Assembly (NCBI GenBank): GCA_903912275.1
Contig: CAIWGR010000619.1
Coordinates: 1 to 15,258 of the forward strand
Reading direction: 5' to 3'
Source of the DNA: an uncultured delta proteobacterium
Lineage (GTDB): Bacteria; Myxococcota_A; Bradymonadia; REDH01
DNA: 15,258 bases
Shown here one piece after another: positions 1-7,860 of the stretch (the stretch's first letter is position 1; each line of letters starts with the position of its first letter). The translations under genes were made by a program, and so were the position numbers. The notes under the pieces are model-generated. The model was not told the DNA's origin. It saw only the letters and a program-made list of their open reading frames with translations, and did no database searches.

Positions 1-1674
1 AGCGGGCGTACCGGTCGACACGCCTGCGGCGAAGACGTCGAAGCTGTAGTCGCCCGCGGCAACCGAGAGGTAATCCGTGGCCGAGAGGTAGGTAAAGTTG
101 GGCACAGTAAGCGCGCCGCCGGTGTAGATGTCGACGCCGGGAGCCGAGGCGGCGTTGGCGATCGTCGAGGCGTGGAAAACGCGGATGTTGGTCGGGCCGG
201 CATCGGGGAAGATGGGGACGACGGTGGTGCCGATCTGGCCAGCGAGGAAGGGACCGTCAGCGCCGACGATGGCGTAGAGGTTGGCGACGGTGCCGGCGGG
301 AAGCGGGGGGATGCTGAAGGTCAGGTCGGGGATGGCGTCGTTGTTGACGTCGAGGCCGAGCTTGTAGGCCTGCGCCGGGATCTCGAGGAAGTCGGTCGCG
401 GTGCCGAAGTTGAAGTCGACGATGAGCGGCGACGGCGACGACGGGTCGGTGATGTTCCAGATGTCGACTTGGCCCACGCCGTTCGCGATGTGGATGGCGC
501 GGACGCGGATGTTGCCGGCGGCCGGAGCGATGGCGGGCTCGTCGAGGCGGAGCGCAGCGAAGCCGGCGCCCGACTCATAGGCGACGGCCGTGTAGGAGGC
601 GTCGGCGGCGTAGTTGAGCGACGGGATCGAGAAGGCGGGGGTGCCGGTCGGGTCTGCGCCAGCGGCGAAGACGTCGAATGCGTAGTCGCCCTCGGGGACG
701 GTCACGTAGTTGGTCGCAGAGAGAGCCTCAAGGCCCGGGAGGACCGCGCTTCCGCCCGTGTAGATGTCGACCGTACCGGCCGACGGCGCTCCGTGGAAGA
801 CGCGGATGTTGGTCTCGCCGGCCGTTTCCTGACCGAGGAGCTCAACCGCCTCGCCGGCGCCAAGGTCGGCCACCAGGTGGGGGCCCGCGGCGTCCACGAT
901 TGCGAAGATATTTGCCGAGGTACCGGCGGGAAGCGCAGGCACGTCGAAGGTGACGTCGGGGGTGGCGTCGTTGTTGAGGTCGATGCCGAGCACGTAGGCA
1001 GCAGCCGGGATCTCAACCTGCGCGGTGGCGGCGCCGAAGGCGAGGTTCTCGAAGAGGAGCGAGGGGTTGGCCGCGTCGGTCACATTCCAGATGTCGACCT
1101 CGGGCAGGATGCCGGCCAGGTGGATGGCGCGGACGCGGATGTTGCCGGCACCGATGGTGGCGGTCGACTCGTCAAGGCGGAGCGGGGCGATCGCGTCAGC
1201 GTCGTCATAGGCGACGAGGGTGTAGGCCGAATCTGCAGCGTAGGAGAGCGAGGGGATGGCAAGCGCCGCATCGCCGGTGGGACCTGCGCCGTCGCCGAAG
1301 ACGTTGAAGGCGTAGTCGCCGGCGGGGACTTCGAGGAAGGCCGTGCCGAAGCGGTAGGCGAGTGCGTCCACAACGAGCGTGTCGCCCGTGTAGATATCCA
1401 CGCCGGCCTCAGAGGCAGTGTTGGCGAGGTCAGAGGCGTGGAAGACCCGGATCTGGGTGTTGCCCGCAACCGTCGTGTCGGTGCCCGTGTCGGTCGTGCC
1501 CGTGTCGGTCGTGCCCGTATCGCCCGAGCCAGAACCCGAGCCGGTGTCAGACCCGGTGTCAGCACCCGTGTCGGTCGTCGTCTCCTTCTCGTCGTCGCCG
1601 CAACCGACGGCCATCGAGAGCAGCGCGAGTAGCGCGATCGAACCAGGAAGATTCACAAATCCAAACTTTCTCAT
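1..1674 (-). CDS. DUF4397-repeat lipoprotein, partial (C-terminus beyond window)
   Basis: The reading frame is open for 558 codons from the ATG at 1674 to the left edge, so the C-terminus is missing. A short basic start (MRKFGF), a hydrophobic stretch and a lipobox-like AVGC (Cys25) indicate a lipoprotein. Gly at +2, not Asp, would by the E. coli rule favour the outer membrane. Residues 29-70 are a Thr/Asp/Gly linker with repeated DTG. After it comes a long repeat of about 210 residues: an IRVFHA or IRVFHG motif begins near residues 75, 288 and 494. Each unit holds two DUF4397-like halves, one with VDIYTG and GDYAF, the other with IRVRAIH, VDIWN and LPAGT. A GGAG ribosome site (1683-1686) lies 8 bases upstream of the start. 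DUF4397 modules are beta-rich extracellular domains of unknown role; surface binding or a structural role is inference. The family call is firm and the function unknown. Confidence 0.86.
   Translation of the reverse strand, partial: MRKFGFVNLPGSIALLALLSMAVGCGDDEKETTTDTGADTGSDTGSGSGSGDTGTTDTGTTDTGTDTTVAGNTQIRVFHASDLANTASEAGVDIYTGDTLVVDALAYRFGTAFLEVPAGDYAFNVFGDGAGPTGDAALAIPSLSYAADSAYTLVAYDDADAIAPLRLDESTATIGAGNIRVRAIHLAGILPEVDIWNVTDAANPSLLFENLAFGAATAQVEIPAAAYVLGIDLNNDATPDVTFDVPALPAGTSANIFAIVDAAGPHLVADLGAGEAVELLGQETAGETNIRVFHGAPSAGTVDIYTGGSAVLPGLEALSATNYVTVPEGDYAFDVFAAGADPTGTPAFSIPSLNYAADASYTAVAYESGAGFAALRLDEPAIAPAAGNIRVRAIHIANGVGQVDIWNITDPSSPSPLIVDFNFGTATDFLEIPAQAYKLGLDVNNDAIPDLTFSIPPLPAGTVANLYAIVGADGPFLAGQIGTTVVPIFPDAGPTNIRVFHASTIANAASAPGVDIYTGGALTVPNFTYLSATDYLSVAAGDYSFDVFAAGVSTGTPA
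1481..1518. repeat. 15-bp tandem repeat in the lipoprotein linker
   Basis: The 15-base unit gtgcccgtgtcggtc occurs twice in perfect tandem (1481-1495 and 1496-1510), and a third copy begins at 1511 and matches for 8 bases. On the coding (minus) strand it encodes repeated DTGTT in the linker between the lipidated cysteine and the first DUF4397 module. Since the unit is a multiple of three, copy-number change would alter linker length without shifting the frame. Confidence 0.8.
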
Positions 1675-1694
1675 TTCCAAGACTCCGCAAGGAT

Positions 1695-1718
1695 GGGGCG
1701 ACTCCGCCCCGTGGTATA
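1695..1718 (-). promoter_or_regulatory. 5' hairpin and -10-like hexamer upstream of the DUF4397 gene
   Basis: Bases 1695-1710 form a perfect 6-bp inverted repeat (GGGGCG and CGCCCC) with a 4-base loop, 21 bases before the lipoprotein start. Immediately upstream on the minus strand is TATACC (1713-1718), which resembles a -10 box. If used, transcription would begin within the hairpin. No -35 hexamer at normal spacing was found (TTGGGT lies only 14 bases away), so the promoter is weakly supported. The inverted repeat itself is certain. It could be an operator or a 5'-end structure in the mRNA. Confidence 0.35.
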
Positions 1719-1846
1719 CGCAACTTCGATGCACCCAACGCGCCAAAGTTTCACCCGACGGCGCAAGACCATCGGAAAGCTGCTTCGGAGAGAAGGGATG
1801 GGCCGCACCCTTGGAGGTTTCCCGATCCACTGCAAGGCTTCAAAAC

Positions 1847-1862
1847 CCGCTATTTTCGGCGG
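1847..1862 (-). terminator. Possible weak intrinsic terminator after the S8-like gene
   Basis: About 46 bases past the stop of the 1217-residue protein, the minus strand reads CCGC, an 8-base A-rich loop, GCGG and then GTTTT. The stem has only 4 bp and the T run is short, so this would be inefficient. A 10-bp palindrome CCGCATGCGG lies between it and the stop codon. The rest of the 1675-1907 gap shows no gene. Confidence 0.25.
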
Positions 1863-1907
1863 CAATCTAAGGCCTGCGTGCAACGCCGCATGCGGGCTGC
1901 TCAGCGG

Positions 1908-4900
1908 CTAGTGTCGTTTGGTTTCGCGGCGACGGCGGAGCGCGAAGAGCGCGAACAGCGCGAAGCTGGCCACGACCGAGCCGGAGAGGCTCCCTCCCGC
2001 GCTGCAGCCATCCTCCTTCTTCTTCGCCTGTACGGGATTGACCGCCACATCGTCTTCGACGCCGCTTCCGTCGACCCCCGCATCGCTGCCCGCATCGTCG
2101 CCCGAGCCTGCGTCCTCGCCGCCGGCCGCAGTGCGGTCTGGCCCGTGGGCCATCGGCGTCTCGTAGTTGTTGGTGTTGCGGGGGTCGTGGGCGAAGCCGT
2201 TCCACTCGATGGTGCCGGTAGCCGGACCAGCAGTCTTCCAGACGAAGAGGTAGCCGTTGCGGGTATGGGCGGCGACATCGAAGAATCCATCGCCATCAAA
2301 GTCACCGATCGCGGGCGACGCACCAAGCCAGCCGCCTGTGTGCTTGGGCCAGCCCTCGGGCTGCCGTCCATCCTTGTCGAAGGCGGTGAGCCGGAAGCCG
2401 CCGGAGCCGCTGATGGCCTCTGCAAAGCCATCGCCATCGAGGTCAACCACGGCGGGGGTCATGAAGAACTGCCAGTCGTCGGTAACCTGCGGGAAGCCGT
2501 CGAGGAAGCGGCCCGTGGAGGTGTTCCAGGCCGATACCTGGTGGTCGAAATCGGCCTTTCCGCCGCCGCCCGCGAAGGCGAGCAGGAACTTGAAGCCTGC
2601 CGTGCCCTTGATGAAGGCCAGCGAGCCATCGTTGCTCATGTTGGCGAAGGCGCCGTTGTTGATGAGCGGGTAGGCATACTCATCGTTCGAGTTCGAGAGC
2701 GGGCCGTAGGTGTCGGTGGAGATGGTCATCGCCCGCTCGATGGTCATCGAGGTGCCGTCCCACTGGTAGACGAGGGGAGCGCCACCGATGCCCTCCATCA
2801 TGAACTCGAGGTAGGGGTCTGCATCAAGGTTGGCGATGATGGGGTTGGAGGGGTTACCGCGTCCGACGACGGGGAGCACTTCGCCTGCGAGCGCGGCGGT
2901 GCGGTAGGGGCCGGGGTTCTCGCGGTCGTCGTCGAGGTTCTCGAAGGGGCCGCGCGGGTCGGCGTTGCCGCGCGCGTGGACCATGTAGAGGCGCCCTTCG
3001 AGCTCGTTGTAGACCTCACCCGTGCCGACGATGATCTCGAGCTCGCCGTCGTTGTCGACGTCACCCACGGCGGGCGTCGCCATGATCCGTTCAGAGACCG
3101 GGTCGGGCTCCTCGTTGTCTTGCAGCAGCACGGGGAAGCCGTCGACGGGTGTGCCGTCGTGGTTCCAAGCGTAGAGGTGTTGGTCCATGCCTGCTGCGAT
3201 GATCTCGAAGTCTCCATCGGCGTCGAGATCGGCGAGCACGGCGCCACCTGCAAAGCCCTCGTCGAGCCGGTTCTGCTCGCGGAAGTCGGCGAAGCCGCGC
3301 GAGAAGGCCTCGTTGGTGCGGACCGGGAAACCGGGCGCCACGGAGCCATCGGTGTTGAAGACCCAGACGAAGCCGTCGACGGTCGTCGCGACCACCTGCA
3401 CAGCGCGGTCTGCGACATCACGATCGGCGTGGGCAAGATCGGCAACGGCCACCGCGTTGGTGATGAAGCCCTGGTGCACCGGCGCCTGGACCTCGCGGCG
3501 TGCGACGCAGCCCGAGCGGTCGTCGCGGAAGCCGCAGGCGCCGAGGTGGTTCGGAGTGACTGCCGGATCGTACCCACGCCGGAAGCCCACGCTAACCGGC
3601 CAGCCGGCGAGCTCGGCGCCGTTGGAGGTGAAGGCATGCACGAGGCCTGCGCCCTCGGGCACGATGAGCTCATCGGCGCCGTCGCCATTGAGGTCGAAGA
3701 AGCGGCTGCTCGCCTCGCCGGAACCGCGGAGGTTCTTCGGGAAGCCGGGGAAGAGGTTCGGGTCGTCTGCCAGGAAGGCACCCTTGCGGAACTCGCCGCA
3801 GACCTCACCCGTCGGGCCGTCGGCGCAGGCAGTGAGCTTGAGCGTATAGGCGTAGCGGTTGGGGTCGGTGAGCGGCGCGTCGAGGTTGATGCGGGCAGCC
3901 AGCGCGGTGAGGTCAAGCGTCGCGATGACACCGTCGATGCCTGTCGTCGTGCCGCTCGCCTCCAGCGTGAAGTCGGCCTCCGCGGGGGCCTTTCCGGGCG
4001 CTGTCAGCAGCTGCCAACGGTAGGAGGCGTAGCGGGGGGCAACGCCGTCAGTGCGGCTTCCGACGCGTCCGGTGACCTCGAGGGAGAAGCCATCGCGGCG
4101 GGGGTACTGCGTACCGAACCAGAGCGGCGAGACGATGTCGACCTCGGGGGGAATCGCGCCCGTGCGGAGAAGGTCGAGCGCCTTGCGAGCGTTGTTCCGG
4201 CCATATCCGAAGTGGTAGTCCCAGCCCGCGTCGCTGGGGAACTTGGTCTGGTCTGCGCCGCCCGGGTTGACGACGATGTCGTCGACGCCCTGAATCATGA
4301 GCCCGCGCACCTCTTCGGGCGAGAGCGAGGGGCTCAGCGCCTGCTGGCGGGCATAGCTGAGGAGCAGACCGGCCTGCCCCGCCGACATACCGGTGGCCTG
4401 CGATGAGCAGCCCGTGCCCGGCGTCGAGAGCAGCAGGTTGGCACCATGGTTGGTACAGGCCGAGTAGCTGAGGAAGCTGCTGGCCTGCCAGTCGTCGTTG
4501 TCGTCGGCCTCGATGGAGTGGACGTAGATCGTGTGGTTGCCCGTGCCGGGCATGTTCTGGTGGAAGCTGTTCTCGTCGGCCGCGGAGGCGATGACAGGCA
4601 CGCCGTTCTGGTAGGCATACTCGATGGCCTCGTAGGCGAGCGGCCCCATGTTAAGCGAGCCGAGCGCCTCGGAGACGATGTCGGCGCCGTTGTCGACGGC
4701 GTAGATAGCGGCCGCTGCGAAGTCGTTGCTGTCTGCGACGAAGCTGTCGCCCACGCGGAGGAAGATGACGGAGCAGTCGGGGCAGATGCCCACCTCACCG
4801 CGCCCGTCGTTGACCGGTGCCGTGGCGATCATGCCCTCCCACTCGCCGTGGTCATGCTCGGTGTCGTCGGTCGGGTCGTTGTCGTCCCAGTAGAAGTCCC

Positions 4901-5561
4901 AGCCGGAGATGTCGTCGATGAAGCCGTTCGCGTCGGCATCGATGCCGTCCGAGCAGTTGCGGATGAGATCTGCAGGGTCGAGCCGGCCGTTGCCGTTGCC
5001 CATGCTGTCCCAGCGCTCCCGCTCGCCGTCGCAGACAGTGTAGTCGAGCATGTTGAACTTGCCGTCGCCGTTGGCATCGAAGCGGTCGATGGGCGTCTCG
5101 ACGAGGCAACCGATCTCAGGCCGGCAGCCGTCGAAGTCGAGCTCCTCCCGCTTGATGTAGGTCTTCTCCACCATCTCGGGTCGGAGCCAGCCTGTACCGT
5201 CGTCGTGGATGGCGATGAGGATACCCGGGTCGCCCGTCGTGACCTGCCAGGCTCGGTCGGCGCTCATGCCGGTGCCGAGGGTATCACGCTCCTCGGGCCG
5301 GATGGCGCCCGCGTTCGGGCCGACCCAGGACTCGGGGTAGAAGGACCACTGCTCCCAGGCGCCGCGGGCGCGGTCGGCACAGCTGCCATCGGCGTTTCGG
5401 GTGCAGCTGAAGTAGCCGGGGTCATCCGGCATCGCGGCCTTGGGATCCTCGTCCGGTCCGTTCGGGAAGGCAGGGTTGGCAGCCAAGGCCGCGTGGGGGA
5501 ACAGGAGCGCTGCGAAGAGGCCGCCCATGGCGCAGCGGCCAAGGGTACGCAGGTTGGTCAT
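1908..5561 (-). CDS. Secreted S8 (subtilisin-like) protein with FG-GAP propeller and MYXO-CTERM anchor; probably catalytically dead
   Basis: The protein has 1217 residues. The ATG at 5561 was chosen because GGAG (5569-5572) sits 7 bases upstream and a signal peptide follows (cleavage likely after ALA27); the frame stays open to 5903 but that part looks non-coding. Residues about 100-465 are S8-like: Asp120 in IAIHDDGTGW, an EF-hand-like loop at 162-173, the S8-type DADANGFIDDISGWDF at 208-223, and His238 in DHGEWEG. Where subtilisins have GTSMAAP, residues 389-395 read ATGMSAG, so the nucleophile Ser is Gly391 (or Thr390); the usual AAGN is AADEN at 327-331. Residues about 600-1110 hold seven FG-GAP/VCBS-like motifs (for example 623, 777, 833, 1039, 1086), fitting a seven-bladed propeller. 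The C-terminus has a Gly/Asp/Ala linker, DGCSAGG, a hydrophobic helix and RRRR, as in MYXO-CTERM proteins, which implies surface anchoring. A role in binding rather than proteolysis is inference. Confidence 0.9.
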   Translation of the reverse strand: MTNLRTLGRCAMGGLFAALLFPHAALAANPAFPNGPDEDPKAAMPDDPGYFSCTRNADGSCADRARGAWEQWSFYPESWVGPNAGAIRPEERDTLGTGMSADRAWQVTTGDPGILIAIHDDGTGWLRPEMVEKTYIKREELDFDGCRPEIGCLVETPIDRFDANGDGKFNMLDYTVCDGERERWDSMGNGNGRLDPADLIRNCSDGIDADANGFIDDISGWDFYWDDNDPTDDTEHDHGEWEGMIATAPVNDGRGEVGICPDCSVIFLRVGDSFVADSNDFAAAAIYAVDNGADIVSEALGSLNMGPLAYEAIEYAYQNGVPVIASAADENSFHQNMPGTGNHTIYVHSIEADDNDDWQASSFLSYSACTNHGANLLLSTPGTGCSSQATGMSAGQAGLLLSYARQQALSPSLSPEEVRGLMIQGVDDIVVNPGGADQTKFPSDAGWDYHFGYGRNNARKALDLLRTGAIPPEVDIVSPLWFGTQYPRRDGFSLEVTGRVGSRTDGVAPRYASYRWQLLTAPGKAPAEADFTLEASGTTTGIDGVIATLDLTALAARINLDAPLTDPNRYAYTLKLTACADGPTGEVCGEFRKGAFLADDPNLFPGFPKNLRGSGEASSRFFDLNGDGADELIVPEGAGLVHAFTSNGAELAGWPVSVGFRRGYDPAVTPNHLGACGFRDDRSGCVARREVQAPVHQGFITNAVAVADLAHADRDVADRAVQVVATTVDGFVWVFNTDGSVAPGFPVRTNEAFSRGFADFREQNRLDEGFAGGAVLADLDADGDFEIIAAGMDQHLYAWNHDGTPVDGFPVLLQDNEEPDPVSERIMATPAVGDVDNDGELEIIVGTGEVYNELEGRLYMVHARGNADPRGPFENLDDDRENPGPYRTAALAGEVLPVVGRGNPSNPIIANLDADPYLEFMMEGIGGAPLVYQWDGTSMTIERAMTISTDTYGPLSNSNDEYAYPLINNGAFANMSNDGSLAFIKGTAGFKFLLAFAGGGGKADFDHQVSAWNTSTGRFLDGFPQVTDDWQFFMTPAVVDLDGDGFAEAISGSGGFRLTAFDKDGRQPEGWPKHTGGWLGASPAIGDFDGDGFFDVAAHTRNGYLFVWKTAGPATGTIEWNGFAHDPRNTNNYETPMAHGPDRTAAGGEDAGSGDDAGSDAGVDGSGVEDDVAVNPVQAKKKEDGCSAGGSLSGSVVASFALFALFALRRRRETKRH

Positions 5562-5632
5562 GGTGATTCTCCAGAGGTCGCGAGGCAGTGTGAGCCTGCG
5601 CCGCCTACCCCAACTCTGCTTGCGCCAAAAGG

Positions 5633-6667
5633 ATGTTGAGCCTAGCGCGAAATCCCATGCGCTATCTCCTCCTCTCGGCTCTCCTGCTCGCCTCCTCTCT
5701 GCGGCCCACCGCTGCAGAGGGCGGCGCCCTGCCTCAAGGGGCCGCGGAGGGCTCGGGCGCAGCGACCGACGGCTCCGGCGGCGCGATGCTGCCCGTCGCC
5801 AAGCCGCCCGTAAAACTGATCGGAAGTGCCATCCACTCTCGTCCGCCGCGCCCCAAGAATCCGGCCGCGCAGCTCCCCGAAGTGGCACTCCCGCCGCTCG
5901 CAACGGAGACCGCTGCGCAGCGATTCCGCTGGAGCGGCGAGCAGCTCTTCTACGCCATCGAATTTCTCGGCAACAAGGCCATCAAGGCGGGCCTCTCCAT
6001 CGGCGCGCCCACCGAGGTCGAGAAGTTCGGGACCGTGATCCCCATCCAGGGGCTTGCGGCCAGCGTTGGCCTGCTTGGTGCCGTCTATCCCATCCGCGAC
6101 AGCGCCCTCACCTACCTCGACCCGGCAACCGGGCTCCCCATCTGGTCCGAGAAGGTGCTGGCCGAAAACAACATCGAGCGCTCCTACAAGGTGGACTACG
6201 ACGGCACCCGCCACCGCGCTTCGGTTCTGCGAAAGCGAGACGGCGAAACGCGGCAGTTCAAACGGGCCATCCCCTCCGATCTTCATGACGCCTTCTCTTG
6301 GTTCATGGACCTACGCAGCCAGGACCTCTCCGTCGGGAAGCGTTACGAGTACTTCGTCTTCGACGGCTGGAAGCTCTCTCGGCTCACGGCCGTCGTGGTC
6401 CGCAATGGCACAAGCTACTGCGCGCTTGGCGACTTGCCCTCCGCAGAGGTGGAGTTGAGCCGCGAGATCCTCGCCTCCGAGCCCATGCTGCCCTACGCCG
6501 TGTCGGGTGCAGAACTGCCGCCCGTCTACCTCGAAGAGGAGCCGATGAAGAAGGTGGGGCGCGCCTGGTTCGGCACCGACGAACGCCGCATCCCGATCGC
6601 CATCGAAGTCGTCACCAGCCTCGGACCGCTCGGCATCCGCATCGAACGGGCGCAGACGCCAAACTAG
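5633..6667 (+). CDS. Exported DUF3108 family protein
   Basis: The protein has 344 residues. An N-terminal signal peptide (hydrophobic core YLLLSALLLASSL) is followed by a low-complexity Gly/Ala/Pro stretch to about residue 90. Residues about 97-340 fit DUF3108: it opens with FRWSGEQLFYAIEF and GNKAIKAG, has YPIRDSALTYLDPATG near 152-167, and closes with a strand-rich RRIPIAIEV then GPLGIRIE. DUF3108 proteins are periplasmic or envelope-associated and of unknown function. The start could instead be the ATG at 5657 (MRYLLL), which gives a tidier signal peptide; neither start has a clear ribosome site. It is transcribed divergently from the S8-like gene. Its TAG stop overlaps that of pabB on the other strand. 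Confidence 0.85.
   Translation: MLSLARNPMRYLLLSALLLASSLRPTAAEGGALPQGAAEGSGAATDGSGGAMLPVAKPPVKLIGSAIHSRPPRPKNPAAQLPEVALPPLATETAAQRFRWSGEQLFYAIEFLGNKAIKAGLSIGAPTEVEKFGTVIPIQGLAASVGLLGAVYPIRDSALTYLDPATGLPIWSEKVLAENNIERSYKVDYDGTRHRASVLRKRDGETRQFKRAIPSDLHDAFSWFMDLRSQDLSVGKRYEYFVFDGWKLSRLTAVVVRNGTSYCALGDLPSAEVELSREILASEPMLPYAVSGAELPPVYLEEEPMKKVGRAWFGTDERRIPIAIEVVTSLGPLGIRIERAQTPN
6664..6667. other. Convergent genes sharing a CTAG stop
   Basis: The palindrome CTAG supplies the TAG stop of the DUF3108 gene on the plus strand (6665-6667) and the TAG stop of pabB on the minus strand (6666-6664). There is no intergenic space for a terminator, so transcripts from both sides would have to run into the opposite gene or end inside coding sequence. 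Confidence 0.9.
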
Positions 6668-7860
6668 GGGCGTTGGTCGAGCACCGCGACCTTGGCCCAG
6701 GCCTCCTCCCACTCCGCCCTTGGCTCGGAGTCATAGACGATGCCTCCGCCCACATCCCAGCGGGCACGGCCGTTGCGTGATTGCAGCGTCCGGATGACCA
6801 CGCTGAGCTCCGCGTCGCCGTTCGGCTCGACCCAACCGATGGTGCCTCCGTAGAGACCGCGCGGGCCCTGTTCGAGCTCGCGGAGCATCGCGCAGGCCTC
6901 GAGCTTCGGTGCGCCCGTCATGGAGCCAGGCGGGAAGGCAGCTGCGAGCAGGTCCCAGATATCGCGACCGGCCGCCAGCTCGCCCGTGATGGTCGAGGTA
7001 AGCTGCGCGACGCTCCGGTAGCGCTCCACCGTGCAGAGCGCGGGCACCTGTACGCTGCCGGGCCGGCAGACGCGGCTCAAATCGTTGCGGAGCAGATCGA
7101 CGATCATCGTGTTCTCGGCGCGGTCCTTCTCGGACGCCGAGAGCTCCTCCATGATTGCCTGTTCGCTGCCCGGAACGAGCAGCCGCGTGCCCTTCATGGG
7201 GCGCGCCGTCGCGATGCCGTCACGCAGCGAGAGGAAGCGCTCCGGGCTGCTGGAGGCGGCCGCGAAGTCGGGCAGCTGCACCAGCGCGCCGAAGTCCACA
7301 GGATGGTTCGCCATCATCCAGGCGAATAGCTCCTGCATGGAAGCCGGCGGCTCGAACCAGAGCGGAAAGGTGAGGCAGAGTTGGTAGAGACGGCCTGCGC
7401 GGATCGCCTCGAGGATGGCCTCTACTGCAGCGCTGTGCCAGGCCTCGTCGGCTACGGAGAGCCGGCGGAGGAGCGGCCGTTCTGCGGGCCCCGCCCACGG
7501 CTCACCGGCAGGTGCTGTGACCACATCATCCGCTGCCCAGAGTTGAACAAGCGGAAGGTCCTCCCAGGCCTCGAAGCTAGCCGCATCGTCAAAGAGTCTG
7601 CCTCCCTCATGGGCAACGAGCAGAAGGCAGCCTTTGGCGCCTTCGCTGAAGGCCTGCGCGGCTGCAGCACGGAGCAGTTCCGTGGCGGAGCCCGGCGCGA
7701 GCGCATCGGAATCTCCCACTGTCAGCACCGGCCGTAGCCCCGTCGCCAGCAGCGATCGACGGCCGCGGTCGATGTCGCCTCGGGCGGAGCAGAGGCAGGC
7801 GAAGGGAGCGCCGCTGGCGGCCGCCTCCTCGACCAGGAGCTGAAAGGGCGAGCGGCTCAT
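6664..7860 (-). CDS. pabB: Aminodeoxychorismate synthase component I (PabB)
   Basis: The protein has 398 residues and belongs to the chorismate-utilising enzyme family. PabB aminates chorismate to 4-amino-4-deoxychorismate, using ammonia from a PabA glutaminase, in folate biosynthesis in the cytoplasm. Motifs in order are IRAGRLYQLCLTF (153-165), SSPERF (204-209), RPMKGT (220-225), EKDRAEN then MIVDLLRNDLSRVC (244-265), TSTITGEL (288-295), FPPGSMTGAPK (309-319) and RGLYGGTIGW (334-343). Lys223 in PMKGT is the feature that separates PabB (PIKGT, with the nucleophilic Lys) from anthranilate synthase TrpE (Ala at that position). The N-terminal part is short and divergent compared with E. coli PabB. 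Its ATG overlaps the pabC stop by four bases (ATGA, 7857-7860), so translation is probably coupled. No pabA is in the window. Confidence 0.92.
   Translation of the reverse strand: MSRSPFQLLVEEAAASGAPFACLCSARGDIDRGRRSLLATGLRPVLTVGDSDALAPGSATELLRAAAAQAFSEGAKGCLLLVAHEGGRLFDDAASFEAWEDLPLVQLWAADDVVTAPAGEPWAGPAERPLLRRLSVADEAWHSAAVEAILEAIRAGRLYQLCLTFPLWFEPPASMQELFAWMMANHPVDFGALVQLPDFAAASSSPERFLSLRDGIATARPMKGTRLLVPGSEQAIMEELSASEKDRAENTMIVDLLRNDLSRVCRPGSVQVPALCTVERYRSVAQLTSTITGELAAGRDIWDLLAAAFPPGSMTGAPKLEACAMLRELEQGPRGLYGGTIGWVEPNGDAELSVVIRTLQSRNGRARWDVGGGIVYDSEPRAEWEEAWAKVAVLDQRP

Noticed and set aside
172..1632. Plus-strand ORF of 486 codons over the DUF4397 gene
   Set aside because: Its Gly/Asp/Val/Arg-rich repetitive translation mirrors the repeated antisense gene. 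It has no signal, motif or ribosome site.
1362..4406. Plus-strand ORF of 1014 codons opposite the S8-like gene
   Set aside because: It is a frame left open by high G+C. It has no domain motif, and the opposite strand encodes a well-supported protein.
5562..5903. 114-residue N-terminal extension of the S8-like protein
   Set aside because: It is Arg-rich and overlaps the DUF3108 gene. The ATG at 5561 has a ribosome site and is followed directly by a signal peptide.
6664..7860. Anthranilate synthase component I (TrpE) as the identity of pabB
   Set aside because: The PMKGT motif carries the Lys typical of PabB, whereas TrpE has Ala there, and the gene adjoins a pabC-like gene.
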